Assembly (NCBI RefSeq): GCF_022879575.1 | Contig: NZ_CP084260.1 | Coordinates: 682,001-746,000, forward strand | Origin: Caballeronia sp. SL2Y3 | GTDB taxonomy: Bacteria > Pseudomonadota > Gammaproteobacteria > Burkholderiales > Burkholderiaceae | Length of the DNA: 64,000 nucleotides | Reading direction: 5' to 3' | Part shown: piece by piece, positions 20,072 to 28,190 of the stretch | How positions within the stretch are numbered: the stretch's first letter is position 1 | How the letters are laid out: every line of letters starts with the position of its first letter | Translations under genes and position numbers: made by a program | The notes under the pieces: generated by a model | What the model was told of the DNA's origin: nothing | Seen by the model: the letters and a program-made list of their open reading frames with translations, nothing else | Databases searched by the model: none

Positions 20072-20844
20072 ATGCCGAACGGCATCAGGCCGCAGTGGGG
20101 AGCCTTGACGGTGATACATCGTCGCAGCGTCGTTGCTCAGACCGCCGACGAAAAGGAGCAGGCGGAGCGGGCAGCGCGGGCGTTCCTGTCGAACAAACTC
20201 GACTGGATTGGGGATCTTCAGTTCCTCGAAGGAATGCGCAAACTTCTTGGTATCAGCGAACCCGATTCGCTGCTTCTGCGATGGAAGATCGAACGTGCCA
20301 TCGAAATGGGCGAACTGGTCACAATTCCGGACGCGCCGATTGAGACCGCGCACGATCGACCACGCGAGGGCGGTCAGTCGGGCGGCGGGCCCCGCTCATT
20401 TGCATCAGGACCAACGTTCACGCCGTCGCAGCTCTTTAAGCGTGCGGCGAGCGTGTTGCCGCTCGCCGCGTCGTACGTTGCGCCAGCAGTGCGGCAGCTA
20501 ACTGCCGCCGATGGCCCAGCAATTTAGGCGGCGGAACCGGGCGACATCCTGCCGGACGGTTCCATCGCAACGCCGGTCTCGAAGTGCTTTTTCGCCGATG
20601 CACAGCCGTTCGAGTACGTTCCCGATGAGCTCGGCGGCGATGTCGACGAGCTCGCGGCTAGCACGAACAACCCGCGCTATGCGGCGAAGATACTCGGCTA
20701 CGACCAGAAAACCTTTGGCAACATCTTGCACAAGTTCAAACCCGATAGCGGCCTAGGGCCAGCTGACAACGTAATCTGGCATGACAACGGCGATGTCTAC
20801 TCAACGGGGATTTCGTTGGCAACTTTCACGATTGGGCCAATTGA
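20072..20844 (+). pseudogene. Decayed second toxin-like effector (nonsense plus frameshift)
   Basis: From the ATG at 20072 (AAGGA upstream) a frame runs to an amber stop at 20525-20527. The same frame then continues as coding-like sequence with ADAQPFEYVPDELGGDVDELA, matching the linker of the first toxin, then RYAAKILGYDQKTFGNI and NVIWHDNGDVY. At about 20794 one base appears missing: restoring it gives FNGDFVGNFHDWAN and a stop at 20844, a fitting toxin end. CAG to TAG at 20525 would explain the nonsense codon. The N-terminal helical region resembles that of the first toxin. It is probably inactive. Confidence 0.7.
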
Positions 20845-20855
20845 CGGGATCGAGA

Positions 20856-21275
20856 ATGACTGACTATCAACTAGCGCACGCGACGTTCCATGTAATGGAT
20901 GACTCGTTAGTCCCGGCGTTTTGGACCGACTATTTCGGCGTCAGGCCTGACACGGCCATAACCAAGGGCGAATTCTTCACGACACCTTCTGGAAGACTGA
21001 GCCGCTCGCCTGGCCGCGTAGGACTGTGGGGTGCCGAGAGCAAATCATTCGTCCACAGCGATGTCCTCGAGCCGCATCTGCGCTTTCTCATTGAACGACT
21101 GAATCTGACACGTTCCGGCCTTCGCGAAACGCTGGAGCAGAAAGGGGTCAAGGCGCGGTTCTGGTGCTACTGGGATAACGAAGGGGGCGGCCGCGTGCCA
21201 GAAGTCCCCGATGACATTCGCGCCATGATGGAGTCGCTGGGCGGCACCATCGAGATTGACGAGTACCGGTGGTAG
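20856..21275 (+). CDS. DUF4279-type immunity-like protein 1
   Basis: A 139-residue cytosolic protein. The start HATFHVMDDSLVPAFWTDYF, the central SDVLEPHLRFLIERL helix and the C-terminal FWCYWDN ... EIDEYRW fit the DUF4279 family, often encoded beside polymorphic toxins. It begins 12 bp after the end of the decayed toxin gene and is a paralogue of the next gene. The probable role is immunity against the second toxin; it outlived the toxin here. Confidence 0.75.
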   Translation: MTDYQLAHATFHVMDDSLVPAFWTDYFGVRPDTAITKGEFFTTPSGRLSRSPGRVGLWGAESKSFVHSDVLEPHLRFLIERLNLTRSGLRETLEQKGVKARFWCYWDNEGGGRVPEVPDDIRAMMESLGGTIEIDEYRW

Positions 21276-21302
21276 ATTCGCCCCGCGGCTTGAAGAAGGT
21301 TC

Positions 21303-21746
21303 GTGCGCCCGCACGCGACTCTGCGTCGAGGCGGACCAGAGCGTTTGGCCTATGCGTCGTTTTCCATTTATCAAGACGTGGAGCCGCCAGAATTCTGGAC
21401 GGGCTATTTCGGCTTGCCGCCTTCGACGACCGGAGTAAAGGGGCAGCCCCGGCTAACCCTATCCGGCGGCAAGAGTGCATTCCCTTGGCGCCAAGGATAC
21501 TGGAGCGTTTCGAGCAAGGATGTCGTGTCTAGCGACTACCTCTCGCCGCACCTCCGCTATCTCGTTAGCCTTCTCGGTCTTCCTCGTGGCGATCTGCGCG
21601 CACAGATCGAGCGGCAGCACGCGCAGGTTCGGTTCTTCTGCTATTGGAACAACGCGGACGGAAACCGAGTGCCGGACGTGCCTCCGGATATTCGAAGGAT
21701 GGCTGACGCGACGGGAATTGAGATTGATATCGACGAATACCGGTGA
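21303..21746 (+). CDS. DUF4279-type immunity-like protein 2
   Basis: A 147-residue paralogue of the preceding gene. It shares the YASFSIYQDVEPPEFWTGYF start, SSDYLSPHLRYLVSLLGLP and the C-terminal FFCYWNNADGNRVPDVPPDI and IDIDEYR. I use the GTG at 21303 (AAGAAGG just upstream); the first dozen residues are unlike its sister, so the true start could be slightly later. It may be an orphan immunity gene kept against a toxin carried by related strains. Confidence 0.7.
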   Translation: MRPHATLRRGGPERLAYASFSIYQDVEPPEFWTGYFGLPPSTTGVKGQPRLTLSGGKSAFPWRQGYWSVSSKDVVSSDYLSPHLRYLVSLLGLPRGDLRAQIERQHAQVRFFCYWNNADGNRVPDVPPDIRRMADATGIEIDIDEYR

Positions 21747-21991
21747 CAGGGCGGGCCGACGCCTGCGGTAGTTCCGTCCGCCGGCGCGCCGGCGCATGAG
21801 CATCGGTCAGGGGAGGTAAGCCCGGGCGCTCATCGTGCCGGTGCGCGGCATCGCCGAACGACTTGTAAGTTCCCGTTGGCGAATGTGAACAACGAATCGG
21901 CGGCGGCTCTAAGGGCGTGCCGGCGGAACTTACCTGGCGAGCGTTTCGGGGAACAATTCAGACGGAAGGGGACCAGCGCGGAAAGGAGAAT

Positions 21992-22081
21992 TGGCGGAGG
22001 CGGTGAGATTCGAACTCACGGAAGGATCGCTCCTTCGCCGGTTTTCAAGACCGGTGCCTTAAACCGCTCGGCCACACCTCC
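21992..22081 (-). tRNA. tRNA-Ser(UGA)
   Basis: Ninety bases with a long variable arm and encoded CCA. The acceptor GGAGGTG faces CGCCTCC, and the anticodon loop CTTGAAA gives TGA. Its 3' end faces the accessory island, and no terminator is visible directly after it. Confidence 0.97.
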
Positions 22082-22124
22082 AGCAAGGCGCGTATTGTAG
22101 CGCAACTCGTCGGCGTCGAGGACC

Positions 22125-23348
22125 TCAGCCTTCGAGCGTACGCGTTGCCCGGAGCGCGGGGAAAAGCCGCATCCACAGAAGCGCGACGATGATCGTCCCC
22201 AATCCGCCGATCAGCACCGCCGGCACCGCGCCGAACAGGCCCGCCGTCATGCCCGATTCGAACTCGCCGAGCTGGTTCGACGTGCCGATAAAGAGCGAAT
22301 TGATCGCGCCGACGCGACCGCGCATCTCGTCCGGCGTCTGCAACTGCACGAGCGACATGCGCACGACCACGCTGATCACATCGGATGCGCCCAGCGCCGC
22401 CAGCGCAATCAGCGAAAGATAAACGTTGCGCGAGAGCCCGAACACGATCGTCGCAATGCCGAACGCGATCACGCCGGCAAAGAGCGCCGTGCCCGCGCGC
22501 CGTCGCAGCGGAAAATGCGCGAGCCAGATCGACCCGCAGAGCGCGCCCACGGCCGGCGCCGCGCGCAGGATGCCGAGTCCCCACGGCCCCGTGTGCAGAA
22601 TGTCGCGCGCGAAGACCGGCAGCAGCGCCGTCGCGCCGCCGAGCAGCACGGCGAACAGATCGAGCGACAGCGCACCGAGAATCACCGGCTTGCTGCGAAT
22701 GAAGCCGATGCCCGAGAACAGCGCCTCGAACGACAACGGCGCGCGCACGCGCACGGCGCTCTCGATTTTGATCGCGCCGACCGCGCACGCGGCAACGAGA
22801 AACGCCACGCACACCGCGCCGTACACGGTCGACGCGCCCAGGCCGTAGAGCAGGCCGCCCATCGCGGGACCGAGAATCTGCGCCGTCTGGTTCGCGGACG
22901 TCGACCAGGCGCTCGCGTGCTGCAACTGGTTTCGCGCGACGAGGTTCGGCAGGAGCGCCGCCATCGACGGCGATTCGAACGCGCGCGCCGCGCCCGTGAT
23001 CGCGGCGATCGCGTAGATCGGGCCGGCGTGATTCCAGCCGCGCCATGCGTAAAGACACAGCATGAGCGCCGCGACGCTCTCGACCGTCTGACAGACGTAC
23101 GCAATCGTGCGGCGGTCATAGCGGTCCGCGACGTGCCCGACGACGAGCGTCAGCACGAACATCGGCAGGAACTGCGCGAGGCCGACGAGACCGAGCGCGA
23201 ACGCGCTGTGCGTGATCGAATAGACCTGCCAGCCGATTGCGACCGACATCATCTGAAACGCGACGGAAGACATCACGCGCGCCGTCCAGAAGAGCGCGAA
23301 CGGGCGATGCCGCATGACCGAGCCCGGCGCCATCGTCGGTGCGCTCAT
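22125..23348 (-). CDS. MFS transporter, EntS/MFS_3-like
   Basis: Major facilitator of 407 residues with about 12 membrane helices. Seen: the N-terminal FALFWTARVMSSVAFQMMSVAIGWQVY, the loop motif GHVADRYDRRTIAY, and the NQTAQILGPAMGGLLYG helix usual in the siderophore-exporter-like MFS_3 group. Substrate unknown; export is more likely than import for this group. Its ATG overlaps the hemW stop by 4 bp, so it is the last gene of the rph-rdgB-hemW unit. Confidence 0.85.
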   Translation of the reverse strand: MSAPTMAPGSVMRHRPFALFWTARVMSSVAFQMMSVAIGWQVYSITHSAFALGLVGLAQFLPMFVLTLVVGHVADRYDRRTIAYVCQTVESVAALMLCLYAWRGWNHAGPIYAIAAITGAARAFESPSMAALLPNLVARNQLQHASAWSTSANQTAQILGPAMGGLLYGLGASTVYGAVCVAFLVAACAVGAIKIESAVRVRAPLSFEALFSGIGFIRSKPVILGALSLDLFAVLLGGATALLPVFARDILHTGPWGLGILRAAPAVGALCGSIWLAHFPLRRRAGTALFAGVIAFGIATIVFGLSRNVYLSLIALAALGASDVISVVVRMSLVQLQTPDEMRGRVGAINSLFIGTSNQLGEFESGMTAGLFGAVPAVLIGGLGTIIVALLWMRLFPALRATRTLEG

Positions 23349-24568
23349 CGTGCCGAATCGTCCAGAAAGAGCTCTTGCAGATCGTTGAGAAAGCGTTGAC
23401 CGCGCTCGGTCGGCGCGATGCGCTCGAAACTGCGCGTGATGAGGCCGCGCTTCTCCGCCTCCACGAGCGCCGGCTCGATCGCCGAAAGCGCGAGTCCGGT
23501 GCGCTCGACGAACGCATGCACCGGAAAGCCTTCGACCAGCCGCAGCGTGTTCAGCATGAACTCGAACGGCAAATCGCGCGGGCCCACTTCGCGCTCTTCC
23601 TGAATCGCGCTTTCCGTGGCCGACAGCGCGTGATCCATGTACGTCGCCGGATGCTTGAAGCGCGCCTGCCGCACGATCTTCGACGGAAACGACAGCTTCG
23701 TGTGCGCGCCCGCGCCGATGCCGAGGTAATCGCCGAAGCGCCAGTAGTTGAGATTGTGGCGGCTCTGCCGATGCGGCTTCGCATACGCCGACACTTCATA
23801 GCGCTCGTAGCCGGCGTCAAGCGTGCGCTCGTGTATCCAGTCCTGCATGTCGGCGGCGGCATCGTCGTCGGGCAGGGCGGGCGGGTATTTGGCGAAGAGC
23901 GTGTTCGGCTCCATCGTCAGGTGATACAGCGACAGATGCGGCGGCGCGAAGGCAATCGCCGTTTCGATATCGCGCCGGCATTCGTCGAGCGACTGCTGCG
24001 GCAGCGCGAACATCAGATCGAGGTTGAAGTTGTCGAAGTGCTTCGCCGCGATCTCGACGGCGCGCTGAGCCTGCGTCGCGTCATGGATACGGCCGAGCGC
24101 CTTCAGATGCGCCTCGTTGAAGCTCTGAATGCCGATCGACAGCCTGTTCACGCCGCTCGCGCGGAACGACGCGAACTTCGCCGCTTCGAACGTGCCGGGA
24201 TTCGCTTCGAGCGTGATTTCGGCGTCGGCGTCGATGGGCAAGAGCGCGCGCGCGTCCGAGAGCAGCCTGTCGAGGCCCTTGGCCGACAACAGCGACGGCG
24301 TGCCCCCGCCGATGAAGATGGTATGCACGTGCCGTCCCCAGACGAGCGGCAACGCACGTTCGAGGTCGGCGCGCAAGGCATCGAGATAACGTTCTTCGGG
24401 GAACGTATCGTCCTTCCACTCGTGCGAGTTGAAGTCGCAATACGGGCACTTGCGCACGCACCACGGAAAATGCACGTACAGCGAAAGCGGCGGCAGCGAC
24501 GTCAGCCGAATGCTTCCGGGCGACGTGAACGCCTGCACGATGTTGATCGTCTTCGGTCCGCTGCTCAC
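23345..24568 (-). CDS. hemW: HemW, radical SAM heme chaperone
   Basis: Formerly called coproporphyrinogen III oxidase-like; HemW proteins carry heme and do not oxidise coproporphyrinogen. The 407-residue protein has the radical SAM cluster motif C37-V-R-K-C41-P-Y-C44, the GGGTPS SAM-binding loop and the C-terminal HemN_C domain. It overlaps rdgB upstream and the MFS gene downstream by 4 bp each. The true HemN is encoded separately at 61824-63206, which supports the distinction. Confidence 0.93.
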   Translation of the reverse strand: MSSGPKTINIVQAFTSPGSIRLTSLPPLSLYVHFPWCVRKCPYCDFNSHEWKDDTFPEERYLDALRADLERALPLVWGRHVHTIFIGGGTPSLLSAKGLDRLLSDARALLPIDADAEITLEANPGTFEAAKFASFRASGVNRLSIGIQSFNEAHLKALGRIHDATQAQRAVEIAAKHFDNFNLDLMFALPQQSLDECRRDIETAIAFAPPHLSLYHLTMEPNTLFAKYPPALPDDDAAADMQDWIHERTLDAGYERYEVSAYAKPHRQSRHNLNYWRFGDYLGIGAGAHTKLSFPSKIVRQARFKHPATYMDHALSATESAIQEEREVGPRDLPFEFMLNTLRLVEGFPVHAFVERTGLALSAIEPALVEAEKRGLITRSFERIAPTERGQRFLNDLQELFLDDSAR

Positions 24569-25182
24569 GCGAGTTCCTTCAGTCGTTGCAGCAGATCGCG
24601 CAATGCAAGCGCGCGATGACTCACCGCGTTCTTGCGCGCCGGATCGAGCTCGGCGGCGGTCGCGCCGAGCGCCGGCAGGAAGAAGTGCGGGTCGTAGCCG
24701 AAGCCGTGTGCGCCGCGCGGCGTGTCGATCACTTCGCCGTGCCAGCGGCCTTCCGCGATGAGCGGCTCCGGATCATCGGCGTGACGCACGAGCACGAGCA
24801 CGCAGAAGTAATACGCGCGACGGTCCGCTTCGTTCGCGAGATCGGCGACGAGCCGCGCGTTGTTCGCGGCATCGCTCTTTTCGCCGCCGTGCTTCATCGC
24901 GTAGCGCGCCGAGTGCACGCCGGGCGCGCCGTTCAGCGCGCGCACGCAGAGACCGGAATCGTCGGCGAGCGCGGGCAGGCCGGTCAATGCCGACGCGTGA
25001 CGCGCCTTCGCCAGCGCGTTCTCGACGAACGTCGGATGCGGCTCCTCGGCTTCCGGCACGCCCAGTTCGCCCTGCGCGATCAGTTCGATGCCCGCGGCGT
25101 TCAGAAGCGACGCAAACTCGCGCAGCTTGCCCGCGTTATTCGACGCGAGCACGACGCGTCCGATGCCATGTGAATCAGACAC
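24565..25182 (-). CDS. rdgB: dITP/XTP pyrophosphatase (RdgB/HAM1)
   Basis: Hydrolyses ITP, dITP and XTP to monophosphates and so keeps deaminated purines out of DNA and RNA. The 205-residue enzyme starts with the substrate loop [13 protein letters not shown]. It has the catalytic [21 protein letters not shown] and the C-terminal GFGYDPHF and SHRALA motifs, and the length is normal. It lies between rph and hemW with overlaps on both sides, a widely conserved order. Confidence 0.96.
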   Translation of the reverse strand: MSDSHGIGRVVLASNNAGKLREFASLLNAAGIELIAQGELGVPEAEEPHPTFVENALAKARHASALTGLPALADDSGLCVRALNGAPGVHSARYAMKHGGEKSDAANNARLVADLANEADRRAYYFCVLVLVRHADDPEPLIAEGRWHGEVIDTPRGAHGFGYDPHFFLPALGATAAELDPARKNAVSHRALALRDLLQRLKELA

Positions 25183-25933
25183 CTTCGATCTCCAACGCGG
25201 CCTTCTGCTTGGCGATCAGCGCCTTGATGCCGCTGTCGGCGAGATCGAGCAGCGCGTTCATCTCGTCGCGCGAAAACGGCGCGCCTTCGGCCGTGCCCTG
25301 CACTTCGACGAAACCGCCCGCGCCCGTCATCACGACGTTCATGTCGGTATCGCACTGCGAGTCTTCTTCGTAGTCGAGGTCGAGCACGGGCGAGCCTTCG
25401 AAAATGCCGACCGAGATGGCCGCGACGAAATCCTTCACCGGCGACTGCGCGATGCGTCCGCTCGCAAGCAGCTTCGTCACGGCATCGTGCGCGGCGACGA
25501 ACGCGCCCGTGATGCTCGCGGTGCGCGTGCCGCCGTCGGCCTGGATCACGTCGCAGTCGAGATGCAGCGTGCGCGGGCCGAGCACGTTCAGATCGAACAC
25601 GGAGCGCAGCGCTCGGCCGATCAGCCGTTGAATCTCCTGCGTGCGCCCGGTCTGCTTGCCGCGCGCGGCTTCGCGGTCGCTGCGCGTGTGCGTCGCGCGC
25701 GGCAGCATGCCGTATTCGGCGGTGAGCCAGCCTTGCTCGCGTCCGGTGAGAAACGCCGGCACGCGTTCGGCGATGCTCGCCGTGCAGATCACCTTCGTAT
25801 CGCCGAACTCGACGAGCACCGATCCTTCCGCGTGCTTCGTGTAGTGCCGTGTGATGCGCACGTCGCGCAACTGGCTCGCGCGGCGGCCGCTCGGACGGGC
25901 GATGGAAGGCTTGAGCAGGGGAGAGTCGGTCAT
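25175..25933 (-). CDS. rph: Ribonuclease PH
   Basis: Phosphorolytic 3' exoribonuclease that trims tRNA 3' ends. The 252-residue protein has [19 protein letters not shown] at the N-terminus, the [26 protein letters not shown] type of RNA-binding and hexamer region (near residues 83-108), and the phosphate-site [17 protein letters not shown] segment ([13 protein letters not shown]). It is the first gene of the rph-rdgB-hemW-MFS unit and diverges from yicC. Confidence 0.96.
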   Translation of the reverse strand: MTDSPLLKPSIARPSGRRASQLRDVRITRHYTKHAEGSVLVEFGDTKVICTASIAERVPAFLTGREQGWLTAEYGMLPRATHTRSDREAARGKQTGRTQEIQRLIGRALRSVFDLNVLGPRTLHLDCDVIQADGGTRTASITGAFVAAHDAVTKLLASGRIAQSPVKDFVAAISVGIFEGSPVLDLDYEEDSQCDTDMNVVMTGAGGFVEVQGTAEGAPFSRDEMNALLDLADSGIKALIAKQKAALEIEGV

Positions 25934-26200
25934 GGTGAGCGAGGGAAGAAAGAGTCGGGCGCGATTCGAATGTCCGGTGCGCCAGGTGGTGCGATTTTAT
26001 CGTCAATCCCCGGGCGGCGTTGCCGACCGCGGAATGCGCGCCGCGGGCCCGGAGCGGGCGGGGCGCGCGGCAAAAATGGGATAATGCGGGTTCATCGCCC
26101 GGCGGCCAAACGCGTGCCAATCCCAGCGCACCTTCATTCGCGCCGGGCGTTTCGTTGAACCGGCCTTCGGCAAGCGAAGGCGCACATCGCGAGACGTACC

Positions 26201-27130
26201 ATGATCTACAGCATGACAGGCTATGCCAGCGCGACGCGCGAAGTCGCAGCGGACGGCGCGGGCGGCGCAGGCGTCGGCGTTTCGGTGGAATTGCGCACGG
26301 TGAATTCGCGCTTTCTCGACCTGAACTTCCGCATGCCCGAAGACGTGCGCGCCACCGAGCCGCAAATGCGCGAAATGCTGATGACGAAGCTCTCGCGCGG
26401 CAAAGTCGATATCCGCATCAACCTGAATCGCGTCGAGCAGACGGCCAATGCGGGCGCGCTCAATCGCGACGCGCTCACGCAACTCGCCACGCTGGAGCGC
26501 GCGGTGCTCGACGTCTTTCCGGATGCCGAACGCATGCGCACCGGCGAAATCCTGCGCTGGCCGGGCGTGCTCGCGGAAAGCTCGGTCTCGCAGGACACGC
26601 TGCGCGAAGCGGTGCTCGCGTGCGCCAAGCAGGCGATCGCGGATCTCATCGAAGTGCGCGCGCGCGAAGGCGCGGCGCTCGCCAGCGTGCTCATCAACAA
26701 CGTGACGGAGATGGAAGCGATCGTCGCGCGCATCACGCCGCTCGTGCCCGAACTGATCGCGAAGCATCAGCAGAAGATCGTCGAGCGCCTGCAGGACGCG
26801 CTCGGCATCGCGACGTCGGACAATGCCGCGACGACGAGCGTGCCGCGCGATGAAATCGCCGAGCGCATCCGTCAGGAAGTGACGATGTACGGCATTCGCA
26901 TCGACATCGCGGAAGAGTTGCAGCGCTTAAGCGCGCATCTCACGGAAACGCGCCACGTGCTGCAAAAGGGCGGCAAGGTCGGCAAGCGGCTCGACTTCAT
27001 GATGCAGGAGCTCAATCGCGAAGCGAACACGCTCGGCTCGAAGGCGGCCGCCAAGGAACTCGCGGATGCGTCCATGACGCTGAAGCTGCTCATCGAACAG
27101 ATGCGCGAACAAGTACAGAATCTGGAGTAA
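26201..27130 (+). CDS. YicC/YloC-family endoribonuclease
   Basis: Member of the YicC family (DUF1732 C-terminal domain), 309 residues, linked in E. coli to RNA cleavage and small-RNA turnover. Signatures: start MIYSMTGYA, ELRTVNSRFLDLNFRMPE near residue 30-50, and the C-terminal KVGKRLDFMMQELNREANTLGSKA block with acidic residues that bind metal in relatives. It is followed 9 bp later by gmk, a common pairing. Confidence 0.9.
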   Translation: MIYSMTGYASATREVAADGAGGAGVGVSVELRTVNSRFLDLNFRMPEDVRATEPQMREMLMTKLSRGKVDIRINLNRVEQTANAGALNRDALTQLATLERAVLDVFPDAERMRTGEILRWPGVLAESSVSQDTLREAVLACAKQAIADLIEVRAREGAALASVLINNVTEMEAIVARITPLVPELIAKHQQKIVERLQDALGIATSDNAATTSVPRDEIAERIRQEVTMYGIRIDIAEELQRLSAHLTETRHVLQKGGKVGKRLDFMMQELNREANTLGSKAAAKELADASMTLKLLIEQMREQVQNLE

Positions 27131-27139
27131 CGCTCGATC

Positions 27140-27814
27140 ATGCCGAACACCACGCACCGCTCGCATAGCACGTACACGGGCATCTATCCCGGCAACCTGT
27201 TCATGGTCGTCGCGCCGTCGGGGGCGGGCAAGTCCACGCTCGTGAACGCGCTGCTCGCGCAGGACCCGGCCATCCGCCTGTCGGTTTCCTACACGACGCG
27301 CGACCCGCGCCCGGCCGAGACCAACGGCGTGCAGTATCACTTCGTGTCCGTCGACGAATTCATGGAGCGGCACGACAAGGGCGAGTTTCTCGAAAGCGCG
27401 GAAGTGCACGGCAACTACTACGCGACCTCGCGCCTGTGGATCGAGGACCAGATGAAAATGGGCCACGACGTGCTGCTCGAAATCGACTGGCAGGGCGCGC
27501 AGCAGGTCAAGAAGCGCTTTCGCAATGCGGTCGAGATTTTCATTCTGCCGCCTTCGCTGGATGCGCTCGAAGACCGCCTGAAGAAGCGCGGCCAGGACGC
27601 GCCCAACGTGATAGTGCGGCGGCTGCTCGCGGCGGGCAGCGAGATGGCGCATGCGTCGGAAGCGGAGTATGTCGTCATCAACGAGAACTTCGATCGCGCG
27701 CTCAACGAACTGCGCTGTCTCGTGGCCGCCACGCGCCTGCGCTTCACGTCGCAATACGCGCGTCATACGCAGCTTTTCGTCGAGCTCGGCATTCATCCCA
27801 CGCACCCGCAATGA
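27140..27814 (+). CDS. gmk: Guanylate kinase
   Basis: Phosphorylates GMP to GDP. At 224 residues it has the P-loop APSGAGKST near residue 29-37, the GMP-binding [19 protein letters not shown] and the lid region [21 protein letters not shown]. There are about 15 more N-terminal residues than in E. coli, as often in Burkholderia. It lies between yicC and rpoZ, so its GDP product and the (p)ppGpp enzyme gene spoT sit in one cluster. Confidence 0.97.
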   Translation: MPNTTHRSHSTYTGIYPGNLFMVVAPSGAGKSTLVNALLAQDPAIRLSVSYTTRDPRPAETNGVQYHFVSVDEFMERHDKGEFLESAEVHGNYYATSRLWIEDQMKMGHDVLLEIDWQGAQQVKKRFRNAVEIFILPPSLDALEDRLKKRGQDAPNVIVRRLLAAGSEMAHASEAEYVVINENFDRALNELRCLVAATRLRFTSQYARHTQLFVELGIHPTHPQ

Positions 27815-27883
27815 CGCGAGCGGTGGCCGAGTCGTATCGGTCACATAAGGTAGAATAAAACCCACATCGAGAAGGATACAAAC

Positions 27884-28087
27884 ATGGCCCGCATCACTGT
27901 CGAAGACTGCCTGAAACAAATTCCGAACCGCTTCGAGCTCGCGCTCGCGGCAACGTATCGCGCGCGTCAGCTCGCGCAAGGCCACACCCCGAAGATCGAA
28001 AGCCGCGACAAGCCGACGGTCGTCGCGCTGCGCGAAATCGCAGCGGGGCAGGTGGGCGTCGAAATGCTGAAGAAAGTGCCCGTCTGA
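27884..28087 (+). CDS. rpoZ: RNA polymerase omega subunit
   Basis: Small assembly subunit of RNA polymerase (67 residues), which also forms part of a ppGpp site in many proteobacteria. It starts [19 protein letters not shown] and has the conserved RARQL and [13 protein letters not shown] segments. A TAGAAT hexamer about 30 bases upstream may be its own -10 element. The gene precedes spoT, as in most gamma- and betaproteobacteria. Confidence 0.97.
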
Positions 28088-28190
28088 CGGGCGGCTTTTT
28101 CGAAGTCTTCTACCCGTTTCACCCGTTTCACTTCTTGCAACCGGCGCAACTGATGGATAAGCGGCGCGTCAGACGAACACGGAGGCGAAC

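Noticed and set aside
21876..22100. 74-codon plus-strand frame reading across tRNA-Ser(UGA)
   Set aside because: Its C-terminal half is antisense tRNA sequence, a familiar false product.
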